From NCBI GenBank assembly GCA_019279435.1, contig JAAALK010000079.1, positions 102,449,332-102,513,331 of the forward strand: a DNA stretch of 64,000 nt, in the 5' to 3' direction. Both the position numbers and the translations under genes were made by a program. A model generated the notes under the pieces. The model did not search any database. It was not told where the DNA came from and worked only from the letters and a program-made list of their open reading frames with translations. Of this stretch, positions 11,826-22,227 are shown piece by piece. How positions within the stretch are numbered: the first letter of the stretch is position 1; each line of letters starts with the position of its first letter. Source of the stretch: Zizania palustris (taxonomy: Eukaryota > Streptophyta > Magnoliopsida > Poales > Poaceae).

Positions 11826-12812
11826 GTGCAGAAGTTCCTAGGCAAGATGAATTATTTGCGTCGCTTTATATCTAACTTGTCTAGAAAAATTGATGCCTTT
11901 GTCCCCATATTCCGGCTAAAGAATGAAGTCGAGTTCACTTGGGGGGCAATTCAGCAAAACGTCTTTGAAAAGATTAAAGAGTGCTTGTCATCACCGCCCG
12001 TGGTGATAGCACCAAAGGACGGAATTCCCTTTCGGCTATGCATCACTACAGAAGATAGCATGATAGGAGTCATGCTAACTCAGGAAGTGGAGGTGAAAGA
12101 GTACATCATCATATTCTTGAGCCGCCGCCTACTGGACGCCGAAACCAGGTACGCATTTTTGGAGCGTTTATGTTTATCACTTTATTACGCATGTACCAAA
12201 TTACATAACTATCTTCTCCCCACTACATGTATTGTCGCTTGCCAAACCGATGTCATAAAATACATGTTACAGAAGCCGATTCTAAGTGGAAGAATCGGAA
12301 AATGGGCTTACGCTTTGATTGAGTATGATTTGGCCTATGAACCTTTAAGAACTATGAAAGGCCAAATTGTCACTAATTTTATAGTTGATCACCACGTGGA
12401 CGTCAACTGGGGTAACGATATTGCTCTAATTGAGATAGTGCCATGGAAACTTTATTTTGACAGTTCATCTTGCAAAAATGGCCAAGGTATTGGGGTAGTT
12501 CTCATATCACCTAGTGGAATGCACTTTGAAACCTCAACCTGTTTAGAATTTCCCTCTACTAATAACCAAGCTGAATTTGAAGCTTTATTGCTAGGGCTTG
12601 GATTGCTAGAATCTATAGGTGCTAGACATGTCTATGCATATGGTGATTCTCTGTTAATAGTACAACAAGTAGCTAAAAGTGCTCAATGTTTTAATGGCTT
12701 ACTAAATAATTACTTGGATAAATGTTTAGACATAGTTGCTACTTTCGACAACTTTAAAATTTCTCATGTATCAAGAGAAGCCAACTCAGTTGCAAATGAT
12801 TTGGCTCAGTAA
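11826..12812 (+). pseudogene. G3 RT connection and RNase H
   Basis: It begins KFLGKMNYLRRFISNL, the conserved segment after the RT thumb, and passes into RNase H with LYFDSSSCKNGQGIGVVL (first catalytic Asp) and NNQAEFEALLLGL (catalytic Glu). It then shows YGDSLLIVQQV (Asp) and SREANSVANDLAQ at the end. RNase H removes RNA from the hybrid during reverse transcription. This segment is open for 328 codons and is the best-preserved part of G3. Confidence 0.87.
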
Positions 12813-13119
12813 GCATCTGGCTATCAAGTCAGTAGAGGAAAATTTTCCATATAGAAAAGGCCAAGGCTTGAACTCACTGCCGGAGTCGTCGTGCCGGAGC
12901 ACTTCATCCACCGAAGGGTCTTGCACGTTGGAGCCCCTGCGCCGAAGCCTTCTGAACAATAGAAGTCTTCAGGAACCGGAGCCTCCGGCTAGAGGCTTCG
13001 GTCTGATCGACTCCGCATGGCTGATCCTGTCAGCATTCGATATGAACAGGAAAGGCCTGGGGGGACTCCGAAGTTAGCAATTTAGACATCACTCTAGGGA
13101 AGTAATTAGCAAACCCTCC

Positions 13120-14392
13120 AGATGTCCGAGAAGATGATTGGAGAATTCCAATCATCCAATATTTAAGAAATCCCAGTCAAAGGGTGGATCGGAAAGTTCG
13201 GCGACAAGCGTTTAAATTTGTGTTGCTAGATGATGTATTATTTCGCCGAACTATTGATGGAGTACTTTTAAAGTGTCTAATTTATGAACAATCCAAAGTA
13301 GCTACGGGAGAAGTCCATGAAGGGCTTTGTGGCACTCATCAGTCGGCCTAGAAAATGAGTTGGATGCTCAAAAGAGCAGGTTTCTACTAGCCCACTTTGA
13401 CTAAGGATTGTTTTAGATATTATAGAGGTGTGAAGCATGTCAGAAGTTTGGTAATATTCAGCTAGCTCCCGCTTCATCACTTAATCCTATTATCAAACCA
13501 TGGTCGTTCCAAGGTTGGGGTTTATACTTCATCGGCAAAATTCATCCTCCTTCAAAAGGGCATCGGTTCGTGTTGATGGCGACAGACTACTTCACCAAAT
13601 GGACCGAAGCCATGCCTCTCAAAAATAGGACTCACAATGAGGTAATTGATTTTTATCTTGAAGCACATTATACATATATTAGGTATTCCCAAAACTCTCA
13701 CTACAGATCAAGGTACTTCATTCATTGCTAAAGAAGTGAGAGACTTTGCCAAATTTTATGTTATTAAGTTGATAAACTCTTCACCATACTATGCTCAGGC
13801 CAATGGTCAGGCTGAGTCTAGCAATAAGACTATGATTAAACTCATTAAGAGGAAAATTGAAGAGTTTCCTAAAAGGTGGCATGAGGTGCTTTCAGAAGCA
13901 TTGTGGGCTTGTAGAGTTGCAAAGCACGGTGCTACCAAGGTTAGTCCGTATGAGTTAGTATATGGGCAAGAAGTCATTCTACCCGTAGAAGTGGATCTCG
14001 ACTCTTTAAGATTTCTTAAGCAAGATGGCTTATCGGTCGATGAATACAAAACTCTTTTGAAAGACAATTTAGAAGAAGTGACCGATAAGAGATTAAGGGC
14101 TTTAGAAGCTATAGAGAAAGATAAAAGGCAAGGAGCTAGAGCCTACAACAAAAGAGTTAAACCAAAATCGTTTCAAGTTGGTGACTTGGTTTGGAAGACG
14201 ATTTTACCCTTAGGCACTAAGAGCCCCAAATTTGGTAAGTGGTCACCTAGTTGGGATGGCCCTTTCAAAATAGCCGAGATTGCTCTAGGTAATGCATACG
14301 TGCTGGAATCTCTACAAGGAGAGCGGTTTCGAAGAGCTTTGAATTGTAGGTACTTGAAAAAGTATTTCCCAAGTGCGTGGCAAATCGCTTGA
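13120..14392 (+). pseudogene. G3 integrase
   Basis: The zinc-binding part is degenerate (HEGLCGTHQS near 13314, stops following). The core continues with a catalytic Asp in TTDQGTSF (near 13700) and the E in NGQAESSNKTM. The C-terminal domain from about 14160 shows FQVGDLVWK and the GPFKI-type GPY motif near 14256, and the gene ends at TGA 14390-14392. The 12813-13119 interval has CTTCGG-rich sequence that may be a small insertion. Confidence 0.85.
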
Positions 14393-14469
14393 AAGTGTCG
14401 AGAGGCCGATATGGAAGGTATCATCCTTATCCTGTTATGCTTTTAGTTCACTAAAAGACAGGGGGCATG

Positions 14470-15108
14470 TGTTGATAGCAGAAAATGGCATTAATTGTCA
14501 AGATTGTCAAAATATCAAATTTGGTAATTTGGGCCAAAAATACACAAGCCCTGGATCAGGCAGAAGCCATACAAGGCCGAAGGCCCATTGAGCCTTGGGC
14601 TTCAAAAGCTTTCCAGCAGCCTGCTACCTTTGGCCCGAAGGCCTTCGGAGGCCTGCACCACCGAAGCTTCGGCCCGAGGAATAGGCTTCGGCAGGCTCTG
14701 ATGAAGGCCCACTTCGGGCTGATTTTTAGAGATATAGTTTGAGTCTGATTCTGGCTAATTTTATCCCTAAGTTGATTAGGCCAAATCCTACCAGATTAAT
14801 TCTTAGAGATAAGAAGACTAGCCCCTATAAATATAAGGGTGAGGTTGGTTCATTAACCCCCAACACAAATCAACCACAAAGCCCTAGCTTTGAACCGTAC
14901 CTTTACTTTTATTTACCTTTCTGCAACCTTCGTGGGTTTTCCTGGAAGCCCTCCATCGGTCACACCGAAACCGTGGTAAGCCTCGCTACTTCGGTCACGA
15001 AGTATCCGTTAATCTATGAAACAAATTGCTATCACCTTGTTACTTCGCTAGTGTAGTATCCGTTAATCTACGTAATAGATTGCTACCTTTGTTTCCCTAC
15101 TGTAACAC
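14470..15108 (+). repeat. 3' LTR of G3 (right end uncertain)
   Basis: It starts TGTTGATAGC directly after the purine tract and CATG. A TATA box CTATAAATA is at 14825-14833, and a plausible end is ACTGTAACA at 15100-15108. The end is a guess because no second copy lies in the window. Confidence 0.6.
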
Positions 15109-15724
15109 TTACCAGATTTGGTCCCAAGGCTGAGTTGGCACTTGATTTCTATTCTGTTGCAGGTTCTAATGCTCGGAGCCCCTTTGCCAGAGGTGTCCGA
15201 AGCTAGGAAGCTGGTTTTGGAGGCTACCAGAACACCCCTCGGCGGAATCCTTGTTTCAACCACTCGTGTCGAACCGTCACGCTGTTGTCGGTTTGACCAA
15301 GTTCCACATGTCAGCACGCTCCGCAGTAGGCTTCGTCACGTTGGGCTTCCCCACGCCCATACTTCGCTCCGGACGAAGTCGCGCCAGCGCGTTGCGTTTG
15401 GAGTATTTTGTCATGTCAGAGACTTCGCGCCGAACCCCGTTGTTCGGAGGTGATCTTGCAGCAAGATCTGTTTGGAGCCCGCCTTCGGCCAGATCGATCC
15501 AAACACCGAAGACTACCTTCGGCGAGGCCTTCGCACCAGACGGCGAAGGCCCCATTTGGTGAACCCTTCTTACAGTACACTTCGAATCAGTTAGGCTCCA
15601 TTCATCTTGCTAATTTATCTTATTTAATATATTTCTTTTCAGCTAATTGGATTATTTGCTTGTGATCTGATTACCTGGTGGCTCCACCCCCCTTGCCACT
15701 TCTAAGGGTAGTCGGAATGCGATG
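15109..15724. other. unassigned repeat-like stretch
   Basis: A CTTCGG-rich segment with a CTGTTGCAGG splice-like site at 15157-15166. It could be the rest of the G3 LTR/leader or the cut end of the next element. The ORFs here (15118-15665) are mutual shadows with no known domain. Confidence 0.35.
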
Positions 15725-17331
15725 TCAGTGTTGTGTTACACTTAGACTTGTCCCTAAGTATCTGCACACTTTTGGATCGTCCAACTGACCCAAGTGACCC
15801 GGTAGATCAGCGAGGAGTGGTTGAAGACGTGCTGCTTCACCTCGCTCCACTATTCGCGGAATGCCACAGAGGTCGCCCGACATGTCGTCTAAGATGTAAG
15901 ATCCCCAGTGTGGATCCCATCGGTCATCCGCGAAAGACGATGCCATTCCCAAGAGTTCGTGACCCACCCGCGAGCTTGAATCTGGCCAACAAAGAAAAGG
16001 TGGGGTGGGAGTTGATCGAAACCTAGTTGGCGGGAGAAGACCGATGGGTGGTAGAATTCATAGGAAGTCTGATGAGGGCGCTCATCGGTGAAGTCGACAC
16101 AGAGCAAGCAAGGAGAAGCTGTATCCAGGAATATGCTGAAGGACACATCATTTCGAGGTTTATCTAGGAAAATCAGCCGGTTGGGGAGCTTGTACTCTGA
16201 GTAAAAGCCGAAGGGGAACTAGGTGGTCTGATTCAATAATCCAAGATAAAAGATCTTCAATAAAGCAGTCAAAGCCATAGAAGAAAAAGGGACAATAGGA
16301 GGAGACACGGCTGCCTTGCCTAAAGAAGAACAAAAACAGCGTGTGGGGATAGCCGATTCAGAAATATTGGTGGGAAAAAGAGATTGGCTGAAAGGGGCTC
16401 TTCCAATAGCATTGGCGGTATATACATTTAGCCAAAGCTGAAGAAACCACTAAGGGTCTTTGAGATGGTCGATGATATTATTATCGGCCGATAGGTCGGC
16501 TGATACAAGATGGAGGAGACAATAGACTGCTCCCAGGAGGTAGCGGCCGAGCGGGACCCGCACGTGAGCTGTGAATTGCTCAGCGAGGAAGCGAAATTGG
16601 AATGTTGGGGGCAGATATGGTATACAGAAGACAAATTCTTCCAACCATAGATTCAGAAAAGCAATATGTTCAACAATATCCATGGGGCCAACTTTCTTGT
16701 TGTGCCTGGAAATATAGCGGTCCCAGGTGTCAGTTGGTGTGACGTCAAGGAGAGAAGAATGCTAAAAACGGAAGGAGAAGGGATCGACCGATGATTCGAT
16801 GTTTAAATAAGTCAAAAAATGGATGTCAAGTAGGGAAGGGCTCATCGGTCCCTGGGAAAATAAAAGAGTTCAGGGCATTCGACCAAAAGTAGCAAGGTAC
16901 AACCATCATCGGCTCTTTTATATATGGCTCGGCAAGGGAGAGGCCGATGCAGTGGCCGATGTCAATGAAATCGTAGAGGAGAAGATAGACGGCCGCTACC
17001 CTAAGGTACCAGTCATGCCAACTAGGGATGTGGGAATGAGAATAGTCAAAACCACAGCCCTAATCGGAGGAGCACATGAGGGAACACTTAAAGGGAATCC
17101 TACAGGTCTTAGCGTTTATAAAATCAATGGGATCCGAGTTGCCCAAAGGACTCAAAAAGAAACTGGAAGGGTGAGTGACTATAGGGATGAGGATCTGATC
17201 TTGCAAAGTCTACGAAAAGGGAGAAAATATGCTGTAAGGAAAAAGCAGCCCAAGAAAAGTCGAAGAAATGAAAGGGTGAAAGGGATAAAATGTTGGGAGC
17301 TTACCTCAAGAATTGCACGAATACTGGCCAT
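15725..17331 (-). pseudogene. antisense plant mobile domain (PMD) gene of element R
   Basis: Read on the minus strand, the gene likely starts at ATG 17331 with a tiny exon (MASIRAILE) and a GAG|GTAAGC donor. The PMD core is clear at 16740-16380: HIAFLNLWLEEFVFC, then VPLGRYLLGAVYCLLHLVSA, then WFLQLWLNVYTANAIG after a single TAG. The C-terminal part continues at 16146-15889 with YEFYHPSVFSRQLGF. These match Pfam PF10536 as I know it, found in transposons and in host proteins of the MAIN/MAIL1 group. There are several stops, so it is not functional here. The plus-strand ORF at 16823-17341 is its shadow. Confidence 0.72.
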
Positions 17332-17450
17332 CTTGCATTAGCCGAAGTGTGGGGTGGTGATTGTGAAGGACTACTGGAAGACGATGACAACAAGTTCAAA
17401 GGTGGAGTAGTAAACAAAAGGCATGATTAAAAGTGAGTAAAAGACGATGG

Positions 17451-17460
17451 ATATTTATAA
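17451..17460 (-). promoter_or_regulatory. TATA box of the antisense PMD gene
   Basis: The minus strand reads TTATAAATAT, about 120-129 bp upstream of the ATG at 17331. The same spacing class is seen in front of the antisense genes of A and G2, which is the main reason to believe it. Confidence 0.5.
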
Positions 17461-17684
17461 GCCAAGCTGATTCTTCGACTACCACACGAGGCCAATCCCT
17501 ACGAAGAAAAACAGAGAAAGAAATTACTCAAGGGCCGAAACACGAAGAGATTTCCAAAGATGAAGAGTTTCAATTGATAGTAATGAATGTGAAAAGATCA
17601 TATGAAAAGGCTGGGTTGCAGAAAATAATGAATGATAGTTTCGAAGCATCAAAAGCATATTGATACTCCAAAACTAGGGGCATG

Positions 17685-18816
17685 TGTCGACACCAAGATT
17701 TGGTAAATCCCAGGCCCACTAAAGATGCCGCACTGTCAAAGATATCCAGTCAAAGAAAGTCAAGTAAGCCCATCCATGCTGTTACATGATGATCGGACGT
17801 AACAACAGCCAATGGAGATAAGGTGCGGAAGAGGAAGATGAAGATTATCCAAAAATCGGTAAAGATAGAGTGCTTGGATGACAAGTCTCTGGACTATAAA
17901 TATGTATCCCTAATTAGCTTAGAAAAACACATCTCTATCGACCAACTACTCGGTACATTGTCAACCATGGCCTCCATGGTTTATTCTGATGGGGTTCGGC
18001 ACTCAGAGCTGGGCTGCATCGTTTCCATCTGCGGCGAAGAGGTGAGTCCTTCTACCCCTGACATCTGTACCGATTAGACTAGTATCCTCACAGCTGCATC
18101 AATTCGTTTTGATCTCTTGAGGTGAACCTTGAAACAGTACGGTCGCCGATTGTTCTCGGTGTATTAGATAGGTCTAAGGCTACATCAGTTCAGTTTGATC
18201 TCTTAGATTGATGTGATCTAGGTGTGATAGTTTGGGGCTTCATCGGTTAAGTCCGACATCTCTTGCTATTGTATATCTTTCATATTGTATATCGTTCATA
18301 TAAATAAAGCATGTCCGATTCTTTGACATATTATTAAGATCATCGTGATTAGCTACTATCTTGGTTAGGTTCAATCTAGTTATTGTGATGATTTTCATAT
18401 TATAGACCTATTATCTAGCATGTTTAATTTATTTTTGTTGGAGTACAAGTCGACAGGTTATCTTCGATTCCACGATACATATTATAAGTCAATGGAAAAG
18501 CATCCATCGGCCTACGTGGTTCACTATTCATCTTATCGGCCAATGGCACGCTCGCCCGATCATTTCATATCAGGTCATCGGCCTTATGGCCGATCGGCAT
18601 GATATTCCAAGAATATACCATACTCATCGCGGTCATCGGCTCGATAGTCAATAGGCCATTATACTGATGTCATATTTTCTGTTCCCTTATCAGTTGTAGG
18701 GTCAAACTGATTGGCATGCCTTGAACCTTTTTTCTAAGAACGTAGGACCTACACTGGAGTGAAGCAGATCTCCCAGGCCACGTGTGTGTCAAAGTGTGAT
18801 AAAAAACGCACCAACA
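17685..18816 (+). repeat. 3' LTR of element R
   Basis: It starts TGTCGACACC after a purine tract and CATG and ends GCACCAACA, about 1132 bp. A TATA box CTATAAATA is at 17894-17902. ATCGGCCGATCGGC-type palindromes are frequent at 18480-18660. There is no partner LTR in the window. Confidence 0.65.
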
Positions 18817-19495
18817 ATGCTATAAACCTATGCGGACGAAGGAGTAATCGACGCTGACTACAAAGTAGATGAAGCGGTAAACATAAATTCCACAAAGCAA
18901 CGTCATAGGCAAAGGACGAAGGCTTACCAGGGGCGGTGAAGATGAGGCCAATAGGGTCACTTGACCAGTCCAGGCCCTAGTGGATCGGTGCACACCCACG
19001 GCTAGCGCCTAGCATTTGTTTGCCAGGGTTTTGACCCGTATCCTGATAACCCAGTACATGGTTGTAGGGGCACCGATGTCTATTGTTGGGGAAAGGGGAA
19101 GCTACGCTAGCAGAAAATTTCAAAAATTTGCCCCAAAGCCCAAGAAGCATGCGTGTGCAAGATCATAGATCGGTACCTTCGAGCACAAGACGCGCTAGGT
19201 GCAGTGGAAGAAGATGTTGAGGAAGCACGTCCTTGCCTATCCTTGCTTCGCCCCGGCCGTTCCTCACCATTCCAATCAGTGAAGACGATGTAGTTATTCA
19301 TGTGATGAAGTCAACAATTGTCGCTATTGGAGGAACACCTCCACGGTATCCACATGTCCAGGGATAGGATTTTTCCCACGTAGGCGTGCTAGCACATCTC
19401 ATGAGAAAATGGGAGATCCTCAATGTCAACTTTTGTGATCAAGAAAGGGAAGACAGGAGTTCTTGGTGTCTATGTCTAAACTATCACAAGCTTGT
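18817..19495. other. unassigned spacer with an LTR-like start
   Basis: No gene. TGTTGGGGAAAGGGGAAGC at 19084 followed by GCTAGCAGAAAATTTC resembles the first bases of some cereal LTRs, but no end is visible. This is the sequence into which G1 inserted; the base run before the G1 LTR is CTTGT. Confidence 0.35.
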
Positions 19496-19763
19496 TGTTG
19501 GGAGGAAATGCTTCATCCTCAATGTCATTCAAAATCTCTACATCAACACTATATGAAGATAAAGGAAGTTAGAAGCCCTGATCTCTAGAGGTCTTAACAG
19601 TTGTCGAGGCTCCGCTACCTCCAGAGCATTCCGAGATGGAGGCTTCCACTAAGGCTTCGACATTAAAGAGAGTCCTGAAGCCTCTCCACCCGAAGGGGCA
19701 CTGCCATCAAGGATGGAATGATTACTTTCTTACTGTTGATTAGGTCTTTTACCCTTTTAACCC
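19496..19763 (+). repeat. 5' LTR of G1, left part
   Basis: It starts TGTTGGGAGGAAATG and matches the start of the G2 LTR (reverse complement of 38763 leftward), including CATCCTC and GTCTTTTACC.TTTTA. It is interrupted after AACCC by element A and continues at 26820. The joined LTR is about 530 bp against 494 bp for G2, and is visibly more diverged. Confidence 0.75.
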
Positions 19764-20829
19764 TGTTGGGGGAATAGGTTTCCCTTGAACAGGGGCCAAA
19801 TGATGTCAACCTCAAACAGCCTTCGGCCCGGAGCCCAGCACTGTCAAGGCCCGTATCTTCCCAAAGAAGCTATTTACAGGTTCCAAGGTACCCTTCGGAG
19901 CCTGTTGGGGCGGAGCCCCCAAGCCCCGTCGAAGCCCTCTAGAGCGGGGTCCCTCGGAGCCCTCCAGAGCGAAGCCCTCAAGATTCCTTGAAGACCGCCA
20001 GAAGCTAAGTCTCAGGCTAACTTCGAAGCCAGCCTCCGGGCCTTCTTCGGAGTTAGCCTTCGAGCCCTGTCTGGAGTTAGCATTCGAGCTCCCTTCGGAG
20101 CTCCTCAGAGCTAGTCTCCGGACCCTCTCCGGCTAGTTCAGAGGCCCCAGTTCGGAGGCCCCAGTTCGGAGGCCCCAGTTCGGAGGCCGCGGTTCAGAGG
20201 CCGCGGTTCGGAGGCCCCGGTTCGGAGGCCCTAGTTCGGAGGCCCCGGTTCGGAGGCCCCCAGTTCGGAGGCCCTAGTTCGGAGGCCCCGGTTCAGAGGC
20301 CCCCAGTTTGGAGGCCCTAGTTCGGAGCCCCGGATTCGGAGCTCCGGCCCTACTCCAAACCCAGAAGATATTTACGCCCCGTTGCAGTGAAGAAGTCATA
20401 CCAGGGGCCCCTCTGTCCATAGTTTGCCGTCTAGCTGGTCAAGATGTGACATCACCTGACACGTTTGTAAATCTGTAAAGCACTTTTGTACCGTAGCTAG
20501 ATCCTTTTCCCCTCTTTTCCCCTACGAGCCTAGGGCTCATAGGGGGCATCCCGGTCTTTTCCTTTGGCCTGCGTGCCTATAAAAGCAGGGCCAAGCCCTT
20601 GTAACAGGACACACGCTCGAGGGGCCATGAGAACCTGGAGTTCTTTTCTCCACACCAAGGCATACCATGCCAAATCCACCACAAACTGGACGTAGGGCTA
20701 TTATCCCCTAGGGGAGGTCCGAACCAGTATAAACCCCTTCTCCCTCTGAGAGAACCCATCGAGGTTCATTCTACACATCATATACACACATACAAAACTT
20801 GTGCTGTAGCTAACACAATTGCTACAACA
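19764..20829 (+). repeat. 5' LTR of element A
   Basis: TGTTGGGGG start and CTACAACA end. It contains a minisatellite of about 14 copies of a 14 bp unit (AGTTCGGAGGCCCC and variants) at 20137-20340. A TATA box CTATAAAAG is at 20578-20586. The ORFs inside are repeat translations. Confidence 0.92.
20578..20586 (+). promoter_or_regulatory. element A LTR TATA box (CTATAAAAG)
   Basis: CTATAAAAGCAGGG lies about 240 bp before the LTR end, a normal U3/R distance. The same box is at 26561-26569 in the 3' LTR. Confidence 0.6.
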
Positions 20830-22227
20830 GTTGGCACATTCCGTGGGGATCTTAGTCCAAAAAGCTAAGTTCTCTGCCACTGTCTGCAACTCGAAGTACG
20901 CCTGAGGGGGGAGCTTCGAAGATTTCTCGCTTCACGCACCCTTCGGCAAGGGGCTTCGGGTGCAGCTCGAAGGCCCTCTTCGCCTTCCCTTACCCTTCGC
21001 ATACCGGAGCTCACCCTACAGCAGGGGGCTCCGCTTCATGCATCGAAGGTCGTCAAAGCCCTAGGGGCTACGAGGCCAACCTTCAGCCACTTTACGAGGT
21101 ATGTGCACTATCCGAAGTACCACTTCGATGTACAATTTCGCAATTACTTTGATATATATTCGAAGCCCTGCTTTGCCTTGAAATTCGAAGCCCTGCTTCG
21201 CCTTTAAAGCAAATTTCTGCCCCGTCTTATTGAAAAAATTCGAAGCCTTGCTTCGCCTTATCAAAAACCCGAAGCCTTGCTTCGCCTTATTTAAAATCCG
21301 AAGCCTCGCTTCGCTTTACAAAATCTGGAGCACCCCTCCGAAGGCTACACAGTGCCTCCGGGCCCGTAGCAGTGGGCTAAAAGGACTCCGGGCCACTGGC
21401 CCGATGCGTCCAGGGATTCCGGGTTCCGCACCCGAAGCATCCCAGGGTCGAAGGTGACCCAGGGTCGTAAGTGACCCAGAGTCAAGGTGGCTCAGAGTCG
21501 AAGGTGCTCAAAATCACAGGTTCGGTGAATCCACACCAAATATCCTTTTCACTACAGGACCAAGCTCCAGAAGCCTTGCTTCGCTATCAAAACACACAGC
21601 GAGGCCTCGCTTCACGTGACGTGATTTAAGCTAAAAATCAAGGATGTCGAAGCCATGCTTCGCTTAAAAATCCGAGTGCGTTTTGGAGCCTTGCTCGCGT
21701 ACAACATCCAAATCCTAGCATGCCGAAGCATGCTTCGCTTAAATTAGCTAAGCTGAAGCCTTGCTTCGCTCCAAATTAACACAGTCGAAGCCCAAAAGAG
21801 GCCTTCACTCAATACATTTAAAGCATCTAAAAGCCGCCAAAAAGGCACACCCCTCCGCATTTTTATTGCCCGCACCAGCAATGGCTAAGTCCCTAGCTGC
21901 CACGAGCAAGGGGGAAGCATGTATGCGAGGTGTGCGAATACGCAGTACGAGCGTGACAAGCTAAAACGTTCGAAGTCATTAGGCAATGCGAAGCATGCAG
22001 ACGAAGTATGCAAATACAATAAACTCCATTCATTGAATGATAATTGAGAAGTATGTTACAAATGTACTTCGACTACAAAGCTACGTGTAGTCTGTATCTA
22101 AGCCTAAGAAGAATCGAGTGCGAGGCCCCAACCCTCGCTTGCCTTTCTTTCGGCCAGGGCCCCCTCGACTGGATGAAGCCTTGTCGGAGCCTGCCCTCCC
22201 ACGTCCGGCTCATCCAGGCTCTGAAGC
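20830..22227 (+). other. element A leader with CTTCG repeats
   Basis: It begins with the putative primer binding site (TTGGCACATTCCGTGGGGAT). Then come repeats of GAAGCCTTGCTTCGCCTT type at about 21160-21310, and scattered copies to 21790. Gag would be expected here, but no gag-like frame is seen; ORFs at 21061-21964 are repeat translations. Confidence 0.65.

Larger units (their letters stand above)
8223..15108 (+). mobile_element. degenerate Ty3/gypsy element G3 (Tat-like), 3' portion
   Basis: The order is gag tail, protease, RT, RNase H, integrase, purine tract (GACAGGGGGCATG at 14457-14469), then a 3' LTR. Integrase after RNase H identifies Ty3/gypsy. The gag-protease spacing and a late-gag segment resembling rice and maize Tat polyproteins point to that lineage. 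The 5' end is missing, cut at 8223 by an LTR of the A family. Many stops make the copy dead. Confidence 0.8.
15725..18816 (+). mobile_element. gypsy-type element R, 3' end with antisense PMD gene
   Basis: It comprises an antisense plant-mobile-domain gene (15725-17331, minus), a purine tract (ACTAGGGGCATG, 17673-17684) and a 3' LTR (17685-18816). The layout matches the 3' ends of A and G2: antisense gene, own promoter, purine tract, LTR. No pol of this family is attached, and the left boundary is approximate. Confidence 0.65.

Noticed and set aside
16823..17341. 172-residue plus-strand ORF with a basic tail
   Set aside because: Lies opposite the start and introns of the antisense PMD gene; no recognised motif.
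20137..20340. Regular short repeats that look array-like (CRISPR-like at first sight)
   Set aside because: Contiguous 14 bp units without spacers inside an LTR, in plant DNA; a minisatellite.
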